Below, piece after piece: positions 45,667 to 56,620 of a DNA stretch of 64,000 nucleotides; within the stretch, counting starts at the first letter, position 1, and each line of letters begins with the position of its first letter. The notes below the pieces were generated by a model. The model had not been told where the DNA came from and ran no database searches. It saw only the letters and a program-made list of their open reading frames with translations. A program made the translations under genes and the position numbers. The stretch covers positions 63,991,689-64,055,688 of the forward strand of contig NC_083881.1 in NCBI RefSeq assembly GCF_032452875.1, given 5' to 3'. The stretch is from Bos javanicus. Its lineage: Eukaryota > Chordata > Mammalia > Artiodactyla > Bovidae.

Positions 45667-46319
45667 CCTTCCCTGAGGAAGCCCAGACATCAGACTTATG
45701 AGACAAAGACTTTAAAACAACTGTCTTAAATATGCTCAAAGAACTAAAGGAAAATGTGCACATCTTCCTTTAATTAAGCATGCAGAAGCAAATCAGAAGA
45801 ACAATGTATGAAAAAAACGAAACCGTTGTAAAAAGGAACCAAATACACATTCTATAGCTGAAAAGTATAATGCCTATAATGAAAAATTCAGTACAAGGAT
45901 TCGGTAGTAGATCTGAAGATTCAGAAGGAAGAATCAGCAAACTTGAAGATAGGATTATTAAAGGTACCCAGACTGAGGAGGAGAAAAAAGAAAAGAAAGA
46001 AAAATGAACAGAGCCTAAGGGACCTCTGGGACTATTAAGTGGACCAACATATGCTTTATGGGAGTCTCAGAAAGAGGAGAAAGAGAGAGGGAGAGAAAGG
46101 AGTATAGAGAATATTTGTAGAGTAATAGCCACAAACTTTCCAAATTTGATTAGAAATATGAATCCATGTACCTAAGATGAAAAGACAGCATGCTCAAAGC
46201 AACAGGAGAGAAGAGACTCATCATAGTCCAGGGATCCTTTATAAGATGAATTTTTGATTTCTCATCAGAAACCATGGAGGCCAGAAGGTAATGGGATGAT
46301 ATACTTAAAGTGCTGAGGC

Positions 46320-46342
46320 GGGGGGGGGGGGGGGGGGGGGGG
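46320..46342. repeat. Run of 23 G
   Basis: Uninterrupted G from 46320 to 46342, followed by tggg. It replaces an A-rich part of L1 ORF1 ('aaagtgctga' before it and 'aactgtcatttgagaattct' after it are L1). Confidence 0.93.
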
Positions 46343-46937
46343 TGGGAACTGTCATTTGAGAATTCTATATACTGCAAAATTGTTCTTAATAAATGAGATA
46401 AAAATTAAGATATTCTTAGATAAAAAGTAGAGTTATCAGTGTGATAAGATCCACAATTAACAACAATATAGTCAATAATGAAAGGCTGAAAGGACTGAGG
46501 GACTTTCTCCCTAAGATCAAAAATAAGGCAAGGTGGGCTACTTTCACCACTGCCATTCAACATTGTACTGGGAGTTCTAGCCAGAGATACTAGGCAAAAA
46601 AAGTGGGGGGGGGGAAAGTTATCAAAATCGTAAAGGAAGAGGTTAACTATCAAATTTGCAGATGACATTATTCTATGTAGAAAATCTCAAAGAATCCATA
46701 AGAAAGAAAGTTACTAAAGCTAAAGAAATTCTGCAAAGTTGCAGGGTACAAATCAAGACACTATCAGATCCTTACCTTACACCATATACAAAAATTAACT
46801 CAAAATGGAATAATGATCTATGCTTAGGAGCTAAAACCGTGAACTCTTAGAAGACATTACGGAAAATCTTCATGATTTAATGCCTCTGAATTATACACTG
46901 AAAAGTGGTTCAAATGGCAAATTTTATGTTGTATATA

Positions 46938-47166
46938 CAGCTGACCCTTGAACAACACGGGGATGAGAGGTGCCACACCCCTGCACTGTTGAAAATCTTC
47001 ACATCTTTGTGTAATTTTACAGTTGGCCCTTTGAATCCACCATTCCACACCTGCAAATTCAACCAACCATGGATCATGTAGTACTGTAATATGTATTAAC
47101 TGAAAAAAAATTCTGCATGTAAGTGGACCCATGCAGTTCAAACCTGTGTTGTTCAAGTGTCAACAG
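46938..47166. mobile_element. MER44-like Tigger (TcMar) nonautonomous element
   Basis: Terminal inverted repeats: 'cagctgacccttgaacaaca' at the left and 'tgttgttcaagtgtcaacag' at the right. TA dinucleotides flank both ends (46936-46937 and 47167-47168), the usual target of Tc1/mariner elements. 229 bp, no transposase. Family name from memory. Confidence 0.75.
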
Positions 47167-47224
47167 TATATATTTTACCATGATTTTTAAAAACATGAAC
47201 TTTAAAAGCCTCTTGCTGAGATAG

Positions 47225-47449
47225 GGGAGTTTCCAGGTGACGTTAGTGGTAAAGAACCTGCCTGCTAATGCAGGAGACTGTAAGAGACTTGGGTTCGATC
47301 CCTGGGTTGGGAAGATCCCCTGGAGGAGGGCATTGCAACCCACTCCAGTATTCTTGCCTGGAGAATCCCATGGACAGAGGAGCCCGCAGGCTGCGGTCTA
47401 TAGGGTCACATAGAGTTGGACACCACTGAAGAGACTTAGCACACACACA
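47225..47449 (+). mobile_element. Bov-tA SINE with target duplication
   Basis: Sense, with a small insertion 'ctgtaagaga' in the head before the B box 'gggttcgatccc'. Perfect duplication gctgagatag at 47215-47224 and 47450-47459. Confidence 0.95.
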
Positions 47450-47523
47450 GCTGAGATAGAGGAGATAGAGGGAGAGGATCTTTTGCTCTCCCTGAGCACG
47501 TTCCCCTAAAGTATTGCCTTGGC

Positions 47524-47788
47524 TGCTACTGCTAAGTCACTTCAGTCATGTCTGACTCTGTGTGACCCCATAGACGGCAGCCCACCAGGCTCCCCCGTCC
47601 CTGGGATTCTCCAGGCAAGAACACTGGAGTGGGTTGCCATTTCCTTCTCCAACGCATGAAAGTGAAAAGTGAAATCGCTCAGTCGTGTCCGACCCTCAGC
47701 GACCCCATGGACTGCAGCCTTCCAGGCTCCTCCGTCCATGGGATTTTCCAGGCAAGAGTACTGGAGTGGGATGCCATTGCCTTCTCCG
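47524..47788 (-). mobile_element. BovA2 SINE with target duplication
   Basis: Antisense, both BovA units and the 'atgaaagtgaaaagtgaaat' linker present, close to consensus. Perfect duplication attgccttggc at 47513-47523 and 47789-47799. Confidence 0.95.
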
Positions 47789-47828
47789 ATTGCCTTGGCA
47801 GCATTTGTTAAAGGATAGCTGTTGAAAG

Positions 47829-48043
47829 GGCTTCTCTGGTGGCTCAGATGGTAAAGAATTTGCCTGCAATGCAGGAGGCCTGGGTTCAATCCCTGGGTTG
47901 GAAAGATCTCCTGGAGGAGGGCATGTCAAAAAAAAACCCTCCAGTATTCTTGTCTGGAGAATCCCTGGGACAGAGGAGCCTGGCAGTCTACAGTCTATGG
48001 GGTCGCAAAGAGTTGGACATGACTGAGCAACTAAGCACAGCAC
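47829..48043 (+). mobile_element. Bov-tA SINE with target duplication
   Basis: Sense, with an internal 9-base A run in the body (near 47929). Perfect 12-base duplication agctgttgaaag at 47817-47828 and 48044-48055. Confidence 0.95.
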
Positions 48044-48055
48044 AGCTGTTGAAAG

Positions 48056-48656
48056 CAATTGTTGAGGCCACAAGGAAGACACAGTAGAGGAAAATAAGAC
48101 AGATCTGTGTTTACCTACCAACCATCAGGGCCGGGCTTCAGCCCCTCAAGACCACCCCCTCCCCAAGCACACGGCTCAGCTCCCGGCTATATGCCTCAGG
48201 TGACCACTCAGTAACATTCTGAAGTCTTCAATAAATGTTTCCCAAATAGATCTAACATCCCTAGAAAAATGTCCCGGGTGTGCCCAGGTAATCCCCGCAG
48301 GTACACTTGGCTTCTGTTTCTCTCCCACCCTCTCTCCTACAGTGAAGCCTGCCTTGTGGGTTACTGCACCAAGACACCATCTCAGCTCTGGGTGCCCTGT
48401 TCCCCAGCAGACACCACAGGGGGTGGGGAAGGGGAAGTCCCCTCTGTTCCCCTGTTGTACAGCAGGTTAAAAGCTTACAAACCAGGCTGTCTAAAGCTCT
48501 CAAAGTCTAGCAGATTTTAGGAAATGGTTTTTTTCATTTTGTCACTCCCTCCCCTAGATCTCAGGCAAGAGTCCCCAGGAACAAGGCAGGGGGCCCTGGG
48601 TGAGAGGCAGTGGTCAGTCTATGTGACAGACACAGGGCTCTGCTTAGAAACCTCTT
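48056..48656. other. Unique sequence, no feature seen
   Basis: No repeat or gene recognised. Confidence 0.45.
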
Positions 48657-48950
48657 TGGGGACTTCTCTAGTGGTCCAGTGGTTGAGAATCTGCCTGCAA
48701 ATGTAGGAGACACAGTTTCGATCCCTGGTCTGGGAAGATTCCACGTGTCACAGGGCAACTAAGCCCATGCACGGCAACTGCTGAGCCCCTACTCTAGAGC
48801 CTGTGCTCCACAGCAAGAGAAGGCTGCACACCACAACTAGAGCATAGGCTCCAGTGGTTGCAACTAGAGAGAGCCCACACTCAGCGTCAAGATCCAGCAA
48901 AGCCAAAAAATAAATAAATAGATAAAAATAAAACAAAAACTTTAAAAAGT
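48657..48950 (+). mobile_element. CHR-type SINE, full length
   Basis: 'ggggacttctctagtggtcc', 'ttcgatccctggtctgggaa', the 'caactagagagagcccac' body and an 'aaaaaataaataaatagata' tail are all present. Confidence 0.93.
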
Positions 48951-49129
48951 TAAGCAAGAGAGAAAAAGAAACCTATTTTGACCTACTGCCCTTGCTCTAA
49001 CTTGGGAACGTCCGTTCTCTTCCTTTAGCACAAATTCTCTCGCAGGAGTAAGCTCATGCAAATAGAGCCCAAGTGGGCTGCCCTTCTGCATCCCCAGGCT
49101 TGCTTGGACAGGCCTGCGTCCTAGGGGGC

Positions 49130-49505
49130 GTCCACTTATTATTAACAGTTAGGTTCATGTTGACCTTCTCTGTGCCAGGCGCAGTAGTAAAAACTTTAGA
49201 CACATTAATCTCCTTACTTTTTTTTAATTAAAAAGATATCTGATTATGTTTTTAATATCTACATGTTTTGGAAAATGTGCAATGCACCAAAAATTATATA
49301 TGAGATCATTAAAACTTGCCCTCAATTTTGTTGCTTATTATTTCATTTAATCCTCACAAAAATGCAATGAGGAAGATCTAATGTTTCTATTTTCCAGGCA
49401 AGGAAACCTAGGCTCAAGGAGAGGTGAGAGTCCTGGCCGGAGGTCACACCTAGAAAATGGATTTGCACTGGGAGAGCCAGAGCTCCTCCTCATGGACTGC
49501 ACTGC
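49130..49505 (-). repeat. MIR SINE, antisense, interrupted
   Basis: 'ctctgtgccaggcgcagtag' starts it, and 'ttatttcatttaatcctcac' with 'ccaggcaaggaaacctaggc' resumes it after an AT-rich insert at about 49215-49340, which I could not identify. Confidence 0.72.
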
Positions 49506-49737
49506 CTTCTCAAGCTGGGTCTCCAGCCCCTAAGTCAGTACAGAGACTGCCTCATGCTCAGAGGTTCCTCTCACGATATTCTCTACCTGGTCCTTGCTGG
49601 AAAAAAAGGAAAAGAACCCCAATCATTGCTAACCACAGAAGAAACTACTAACTGTCAACATTGGGCAAGATGATTTCCTAAACTTTTTTCAGTTGCAAAA
49701 TTATTACCCCCATAGTGTTAGCTAACATCCCCATAGT
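49506..49737. other. Unique spacer
   Basis: Contains a near repeat of 'cccatagtgttagctaac' and 'ccccatagtgttcag' at its right edge (49709-49742), beside the BovB; the second may be a target-site copy. Confidence 0.35.
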
Positions 49738-50425
49738 GTTCAGTTCAGTTGCTCAGTTGTGTCTGACTCTTTGAGACCCCATGGACTGCAGCACGCCAGC
49801 CTTCCCTGTTCATGACCAACTCCTGGAGCTTGCTCAAACTCATGTCCATTGAGTTGGTAATGCCATCCAACCATCTCATCCTCTGTCGTCCCCTTCTCCT
49901 CCCACCTTCAATCTTTCCCCAAATCAGGGTCTTTTCCAATGAGTTGCTTCTTTGCGTGAGGTGGCCAAAGTATTGGAGTTTCGGCTTCAACATCAGTCCT
50001 TCCAATGACTATTCAGGGTTAATTTCCTTTAGGATTGACTGGTTTAATCTCCTTCCAGTCTAAGGGACTCTCAAGAGTTTTCTCCAATACCACAGTTCAA
50101 AAGCATCAATTCTTCTGTGCTCAACTTTCTTTATGGTCCAATTCTCATATCCATATGACTACTGGAAAAACCATGGTAGTGGTGGTGGTTTAGTCTCTCA
50201 GTTCTGTTCGACTCTTGCGACCCCATGGACTGTAGCCTGCCAGGATCCTCTGTCCATGGGATTCTCCAGGCAAGAATACTGGAGTTGGTTGCCATTTCCT
50301 TCTCCAGGGGATCTTCCCCACCCAGGAATTGAACCCAGGTCTCCTGCACTGCAGGTAGATTCTTTACCAACTGAGCTATGAGGGAAGCCCTTTGACTAAA
50401 TGGACCTTTGTTGGCAAAGGTTCAT
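49738..50425 (-). mobile_element. BovB LINE split by a Bov-tA
   Basis: Antisense BovB 3' end to 'gactactggaaaaaccatgg', then a SINE, then 'ttgactaaatggacctttgttggcaaagg', which continues the element. Confidence 0.92.
50178..50390 (-). mobile_element. Bov-tA SINE nested in BovB
   Basis: Antisense, complete, reversed head 'ctgagctatgagggaagccc'. BovB lies on both sides, so it is younger. The left border carries a short (ggt)n run. Confidence 0.92.
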
Positions 50426-50859
50426 GTTGTGTGACTACTATTTCTTTTCTATGGTGAGAACATTTACTATCTGCTCTCTTAGCAACTTTCAAGTATATGA
50501 TATGGTATTATTAACGAAGACTTCCTAATCTTAGCTGCAAGGGTTGGAATAGTCCAAGGACCATTAGAGATAACAGGCCTAAAGAAATGCTTGGTATTAA
50601 TACTTCTCTTAGAAGTTTTGATTGCACAAATAAATGAATGTCCCTTGCAGGACAAATGTTCCATGACAGTTCTACCTTTTGATGTTTGAACCGGAATTCT
50701 ATCTGGATTACTGATACTAGGGTCAAGCTGAAATGGAAAGCATTCTATCCACACAGTCAGACATACTGAAAATTGTAGGGGAACAACCCACCCCGGTCAT
50801 AGTCAAGGTAGAAGAGTTAGTTCCAAGAAGGGAAGTTATTTTGCTTCTCCTAAATTCTA

Positions 50860-50890
<31 letters not shown>

Positions 50891-51599
50891 CCTTTTGCTA
50901 CATGTCTCACCAGTTTCAGGGTTTTTTTCAACTTTCTAATGCACTCAAGGGGTTTGGGAATTCTCTCTGAATCATAGGCATAAAGATCTGCCAGGAAGTC
51001 CCTGAGTTATCTTAGTGATAAATTCCTTCCCTAACTAATTTTAAATCTTCTCCAGGGGCTGGTTAGGGATTCTGTGACCAGCTCACAGAATGGAGTGCCA
51101 AGTTTCTTCTGCAGGTAAGATATCCTGGCTTCGGCCATATCTGGTCAAGGACTTCACATTAATAAATTCTCTAAAGTGGATCTTTCTTCCATGATGCTCA
51201 CCTGCAAGCCTTAGAGAAGATATTTTTCCACTTGAAAGTCACCTCCCAAAGTTGGCTTGGCTTCTCTGGTTCATGATGTCACCATAAGAGAAAAACCCAG
51301 CTTCAGGTTGAGTCCACACACGGCCCACTACTTCCGTAACAATGCAGCCGGCCTCTGACTCATCCTCAAACTTGTGAATGATTCATGCACATGAGCCAGC
51401 TCGGTGCGTCCCTGCCACCCCCACCCCTGGAGTTCTCCCCAACAATTCTCTACCACAACCAGCACCCTGTCCCCCATCCTACTTCCTCCTCTCCATGCTT
51501 CTCAGGGTGTAGAGGAGCTAAAGCTTGGAGATGGCCTCCCCAGTCCCTCTCTGCAAGAGTCACTCTTGCCAAAAGGCAGCAGGGGAAAGTTTCTGGAAC
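50426..51599. other. Unique sequence with a (GT)n run
   Basis: (GT)n at 50862-50890. Otherwise no repeat or gene recognised. Confidence 0.45.
50862..50890. repeat. (GT)n microsatellite
   Basis: Fourteen uninterrupted GT units. Confidence 0.97.
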
Positions 51600-51835
51600 A
51601 ACGGTTTTGCAATCAGGCAGGTCGTGGGTGAAGTTTAAGTTCCTTCAGTTGTTGGTTGCATGGCCTTAGATTAGGTGTATCCATTAAGGTCTCTAGTCTT
51701 TGTTTTTCTCATCTGTAAGATGGGAAAATAACTGTACTAATTTCTTGGGGAGGGGGTGAATAACGAGAGGCATGGAAAGCATGTAGCACATAGAAAGTGC
51801 TTCATAAGAGATAGGTATTATTAGAATTATTAATA
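51600..51835 (+). repeat. MIR SINE
   Basis: 'cagttgttggttgcatggcc', 'ttttctcatctgtaagatgg' and 'gcacatagaaagtgcttcat' follow sense MIR. Confidence 0.82.
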
Positions 51836-51989
51836 CCCAGAGACTCAGCGCCGCATGGAGGCACTGGCAGCCCAGCCCACTGTGAACAGCCCCAGGCTTG
51901 AACCCAGTGATCCGCTCTTGCTATCTCACACCTCATCCCACTTGCTCACTCTCTCCAGCAAGGTCCCAGAATCAGCCATCCTCCTGCCT

Positions 51990-52345
51990 CACTTGATGAC
52001 ATGGCTCTGGTGCTTCCTTCTGTCTAAAACACTCTTCCTCTTCTTATCCTCTTCATCCCTTTTGCTTGGCTGACTTCTCACCACTTCTAGGAGAAGCCTT
52101 GCTGAGCTCCCCACAACCCCTCCCCACCCCAATCTGATTAGGTTCCCTCTTGACGCTGTTAAATGCTGTATCTCTTTGGAACACTGTCTATAATTATAAC
52201 TATATCATTATGAATGTAACCATGTGTATACCCCGCCCCACACATATAAGTTCCATAAGGGTAGAAGGGTAGGAATCATGTTCATCATGGCGTGCTCATC
52301 ACCTAGGAAATGGCTTGACACATAGTGTGAATGAATGAGAGAAGG
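51990..52345 (+). repeat. L2 LINE 3' end
   Basis: 'cttctaggagaagccttgct', 'ggaacactgtctataattat', 'ataagttccataagggtaga' and 'agtgtgaatgaatgaga' follow sense L2 over about 350 bp, the longest L2 piece here. Confidence 0.8.
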
Positions 52346-52408
52346 AATAGGAAGAAAGAGTGAGAGAGGGGGAACAAGGAAGGGAGGGAGGAAAGGAGAG
52401 AGGGAAGG
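52346..52408. repeat. GA-rich low-complexity tract
   Basis: Nearly pure purines (gaaagagtgagagagggggaac and similar), probably grown from the L2 'gaatgaatga' end. Confidence 0.85.
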
Positions 52409-53364
52409 TAATTGACTCCTGGCCACACATGAATCATCTGAATCATACCATTCTAGGTCCTGGCCACACTGGCTCAGCTCACAAGACTGGGATTCTATAT
52501 CAACCTGCCTAGACAGTTTGAGGCCCTGTTTCTGGATCTTAGCCAGCATTGTGGAGCCCAACAAACAAACAACCACTTCCAGACCCTTCTTTAGAGTATT
52601 AGATGCTGCTTTCAGACCCACCAGGCAGTGCCGAAGGTCGTGCAGGGCATAAGCTTAACTCTTTGAAACATGCCCCAGCCACCTGCCTGCCTTTGCATAT
52701 TTCACCCCACCTGATCCTCACGTGGTCCTCTATCCCCTGGCCACCTAGCCATGGTGGCTGCCTGGACCTCAGCTAAGTTCCCATACACTAAAGATGTTAG
52801 ATGCACCCCCAGCCCCATCCCCAGTGAAGCCCAGGGCCGTCTCTCCTCCACTGCTGTGAGGCTGAAACCCCAGCAGACCTCATGCTTCTGGTTCTGAATT
52901 CTGGAGGAGCTGGGGCTCAGGGTTACCATTAGTACTTCTAGGGCATGCAAGGAGCCTAACTCTCAGTGTAACATCCAGGTAGAATTTCCCACCAACTTCC
53001 CATGGAATATGGTAGAAATTTGACATATCTATGAATTTCTAAAACAACTCATTTGAAAAATATTAATTTTTCATGAAGCTTCTTACTTGCTTGGGGTTTC
53101 CCTACCACAATCGTGTTAAAATAATCCATGTTACAGCCCAACCCCAGCTCGACACACACGTTTCAGTCTTATTCCACCTAGGCTAATCTTCACGTCTAGC
53201 TCTGGGAAAATGCATGCTCAGATCCAATCAACCAACCTAAACACCAGTCTGGGAACCTCAGTCCTTGACATGGAATGGAAGATTGGCTGCCTGCCCACCA
53301 GAACATAGGTCTCCTTACAGGTGGAAACAAGAGAAGGTCCAGGAGAGACATAGTTCACGTTCAA
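52409..53364. other. Unique sequence, no feature seen
   Basis: No repeat or gene recognised. Confidence 0.45.
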
Positions 53365-53373
53365 CTTTAAAGT

Positions 53374-53692
53374 GGGCTTCTCAGGTAACTCAGCTGGTAA
53401 AGAGTCCGCCTGCGATGTGGAAGACCACCGCTGAATTCTTGCACGGGGAAGTTCCCCTGAAGAAGGGATAGGCTGCCTACTCCAGTATTCTTGGGCTTCC
53501 CCCATGGCTTGGACGGTAAAGAATCCTCCCAAAATATGGGAGACCTGGGTCCGATTCCTGGGTTGGGAAAAGCCCCTTGAGGAGGGCGTGGCAACTCACT
53601 CCAGTATTCTAGCCCGGAGAATCCCCATGGACAGAGGAGCCTGGTGGACTACAGTCCATGGGGACTCAAAGAGCGACTAAGCATACACACAG
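53374..53692 (+). mobile_element. Dimeric Bov-tA SINE
   Basis: Two tRNA-like heads in tandem: 'gggcttctcaggtaactcag' and, after 'tactccagtattctt', 'gggcttcccccatggcttgg', then the BovB-derived tail. Duplication ctt(t/c)aaagt at 53365-53373 and 53693-53701. It shares the link 'cagtattcttgggcttccc' with the dimer at 37749. Confidence 0.88.
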
Positions 53693-53737
53693 CTTCAAAG
53701 TAATGAGACTGCTTGAGGTATGTGCCTGGGGAATTGC

Positions 53738-53946
53738 AGGGATCCCCAACCTTTGGGATCTAATGCCTGATGATCTAAGGTGGAGTTGACATAATAATAA
53801 TAATAGAAATAAAATGTGTGCATTTATAATAAGTGAAATGTGCTTGAATCATCCTGAAACCACCCTCCTCCCCTCAGCCCCTGGCCATGGAAAAATTGTC
53901 TTCCACATAACCAGTCCCTGGTGCCAAAAAGGGTGGTGGCTGTTGG
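53738..53946. mobile_element. hAT-type nonautonomous DNA transposon remnant
   Basis: Left end 'cagggatccccaacctttgg', then 'atctaatgcctgatgatcta' and 'ggaaaaattgtcttccacat', 'aaccagtccctggtgccaaa'. These match a common mammalian hAT-like family whose ends read cagggtccccaac. An (ata)n run lies inside. Subfamily not assigned. Confidence 0.65.
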
Positions 53947-54044
53947 AGAAATGGGCCACTTTGCCAGACGGCCCTCCTTTCTGTCCCCCGTCACAGACCA
54001 CCGTCCCCCTCCCCCAGTCTTTGTTTGCACTGATGCTCCTGACG

Positions 54045-54280
54045 GGATAACTTCTCCCTTCTCTTCCACCTGGTTACACTCCGCCCATCTTCTAGATCCA
54101 TCCTTGAAGCTTCCTGAGACTTCTCCAGACTGTGCTGACCTGCCTTTCTGAACTCTTAGGGCCCTTAGCACACATCCCTGTCTCAACTTGCTCTAGAAAT
54201 TGCTCCAGCGCTGTCTCACATATGTTTCTCCCAATCATATTTTAAACTCCTTGAGGGCAGGGCCATGTCTGGAGCCGCTC
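54045..54280 (+). repeat. L2 LINE 3' region
   Basis: 'ttttaaactccttgagggca' and 'gggccatgtctgg' are unmistakable L2; the upstream 'catccttgaagcttcctgag' part is weaker. Confidence 0.7.
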
Positions 54281-56039
54281 CACAGGGTGAGCTCGTGTTG
54301 ATTCCCATAAGCCCTTGCTCCTTTCATGGACTTGGAGCTAAGGTCCTCCTGGGCATCTCTGCCCCCTCATTACCACACATATTCTAGCTCTCTGACCTCA
54401 CAGGAAATGGGGAGGGTGAAACGGGACCACCCAGAACACCCTGGTATCATGTATGTCAAACAGAGGTGTGGCTGTTTATATCCCCCAAAGATTTCTGCTG
54501 TGAGTGGGAAACCACATTCTTTTCAGGAAGGAAGGACAGCCTATCAGCTCAATGAGCTCAGCTACTGGGTTGTGTGGGGTGACAGGTACACGGGCCATCA
54601 GAGAGGCTGAGAGAGGCCAAACGACTGTATAAGAGACGCGGAGGGAGCCACCCAGGTAAAGGAGTCTTCTACAGGAGGAGAGACTGCAAAGAGGAAGGAG
54701 TTGGAGCGAGAGCCAGTGTGGCTACAAGTTTGAGGAGACAGACTAGGAGGACCTGAAAACGGGGATTGTAAAGGGAGAAGAAGCCAACGCAAGGAGTGAA
54801 GCTGAGGGGAAAAGAAAGACATGTCTAAGGGCAATTTTAAAGAAGGTCATGCTGTGTGGAATAGCATACATACCCCCTGTCCCTCCCTTGGAAAACTTCA
54901 GTAAAAAATTGACATCTTTCCTTGATGTTTTTAGAATCACACATGTGGCGTTTGGGGCTCACTTTTCTCAATAAGACTGCAGGGGTTCTCCTGATTGGAG
55001 TGGGTCAATGCAAAGACTTCCAATGAAGCCCAGCGTGGAAACATGTTATTTTTTCTTTTCTTTTCTCTCTCTCTCTCTTTTTTTTTTTTTTTTGAGAGTG
55101 TCAGAGTCATCCTTCATTGGTACAAAGACTAAAGGAAAATACAATTCGTGAGAATAAAAAACAAAAAGTTACCCTGAGTCCCACCAGGTTAACAATATTT
55201 TTCCTTGTTTTTTTTTTTTTTCAAATCCTGACTGAGCCGTGAAGAAATGCGTTCCTAACCCAGGACCCAGGGAGAACTCTGAGACTGGGGAGGGTCCCCA
55301 ACTCTGGCAACCTCTGGGGTCCCTGTGGACAGCTGGTTGCTGATGGTGGCTGAATCGGCAGAAGACCCCTTATGCCCAGCGGTTCTGAAGACCACTTGCC
55401 TGTCCCTTCTAGGGGAAGATGGAGGGCTGAGCAGGAGGTGCTTCAGCCATCAGGAGGGAGAGCATTTGGCCCCAGCAGCCGCACCCCATGGGTGCAGAAC
55501 ACACTCACATGCATCATTGAATTCCAGAAACTGAACCAAGCCAAGAGCAACAGCTTGTGATTTGTGGGTGTCAAACATGCCAGAAAGGGGTCAGCGTGTC
55601 AGTGACAGATGGGAGGGGAGGTATTCCTTAGCGATGTAGCGGGGGAGGCTGAGGGCCTCCATTTTGAAACCTGTGGCTTTCCTCAGCGGAGGAGAGCTGG
55701 CCATGCCGGGCGGCCCTCAGGGAAGTCTGTGTCTTAGGCCTCTGAGCCTGCAGGTCAGGCGTGGTTACTTTAAAAATAAACCCGGGTGACTGTTACCCTG
55801 GCTCAACTCATGCATTTGCGGCCTTGGGCTCCAGACGTTTGGCCGTGGTTATGATTTGCTTTCACCAAAAATAGTCATTTCAGCATCTGAGAGTGAGCTC
55901 AGCAAGGAAGAGCCAGGTCCCATTGCTGACTCCTCCCTTGCTGCTGTTTCTCTCTGTGGAACCAAACAGATCATCTCAAATCCTCACTGTTCCCTCCCAC
56001 TTCAGTCACACTTGCTCAGGCTTAGCTGTCTTCACTTGA
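54281..56039. other. Unique sequence with pyrimidine tract
   Basis: A T/CT tract at 55047-55093 and a T run at 55206-55221. No interspersed repeat or gene recognised. Confidence 0.45.
55047..55093. repeat. Pyrimidine (T/CT) low-complexity tract
   Basis: T and TTTTC units followed by (CT)n and a T run of about 17. Confidence 0.93.
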
Positions 56040-56138
56040 CAGAAGTTTATTTCAGACTGTTTCAGGCACCAGCTGCTGTGAGACACTGAGGATTCGAAGG
56101 TGAACAAAACGGATGTGGCTCCTGCCCTCAAGGGTGTG
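56040..56138 (-). repeat. L2 LINE 3' remnant
   Basis: 'gttgaacaaaacggatgtgg'-like text: 'aggtgaacaaaacggatgtg' and 'gctcctgccctcaagggtgt' match reversed L2. Confidence 0.65.
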
Positions 56139-56149
56139 TATTACTGGGT

Positions 56150-56620
56150 GTGTATTAGTTTCCTGTGGCTGCTGTAACAAAGACCACACACACGCTGGCT
56201 TAAAACAATAGAAATTCACTGTATCATAGTTCTGGAGGCCAGAAGTCCAAAATCAAGGTGTTGGCCAGGCCAAACTCTTTCCAAAATCTCTGCTGAAGAA
56301 TTCTGCCTCACCTCTTCCGAGCTTCTGGGGTTTGCTGGCAACCCTTGGCTTTTTTGGTGTGTAGATGCCTCATTCCAACCTTTGCCTCTGTCTTCACATG
56401 GCCTTCTCCCCATGGGCCTGTGTGTCTGTGTCCAAATGCCTTTCCTCATATAAGGACACCAGGCATACTGGATTTAGAACCCACCCTACACCAATATGAC
56501 CTCATCTTGACTAATTACATCTGCAAAGACACTCTTTCCCAGTAAGGGTCACATGCTAAGCTTCCAGGTGGATATGAATTTGGGGGAGGGGAGGCAGACA
56601 CTGTTCAATATGATACAGGA
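56150..56620 (+). repeat. Ancient mammalian repeat, most complete copy
   Basis: 'gtattagtttcctgtggctg', 'ctgtaacaaagaccacacac', 'agttctggaggccagaagtc' and 'gactaattacatctgcaaag' form a well-known mammal-wide repeat. I cannot name its family with certainty. Shorter relatives lie at 22690 and 39468. Confidence 0.72.

Larger units (their letters stand above)
44280..47210 (+). mobile_element. Old L1 with 5'UTR, ORF1 and deleted ORF2
   Basis: Sense. The 5'UTR (about 44290-45590) includes 'agcaaattggtggagtgggt' and 'tgcacaatctcaaggtaaga'. ORF1-derived text (45690-46430) includes 'gacaaagactttaaaacaac' and 'catcagaaaccatggaggcc'. Then only scraps of ORF2: an RT piece with an FADD box at 46655-46666 and a short C-terminal piece near 46780-46860, followed by 3'UTR text around 46890-46935 and 47168-47190. 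Many stops; inactive. A Bov-tA and a MER44-like element are inserted. Confidence 0.82.

Noticed and set aside
50479..50754. 91-codon minus-strand frame considered as an ERV or mitochondrial fragment
   Set aside because: No motif of retroviral or mitochondrial proteins could be recognised.
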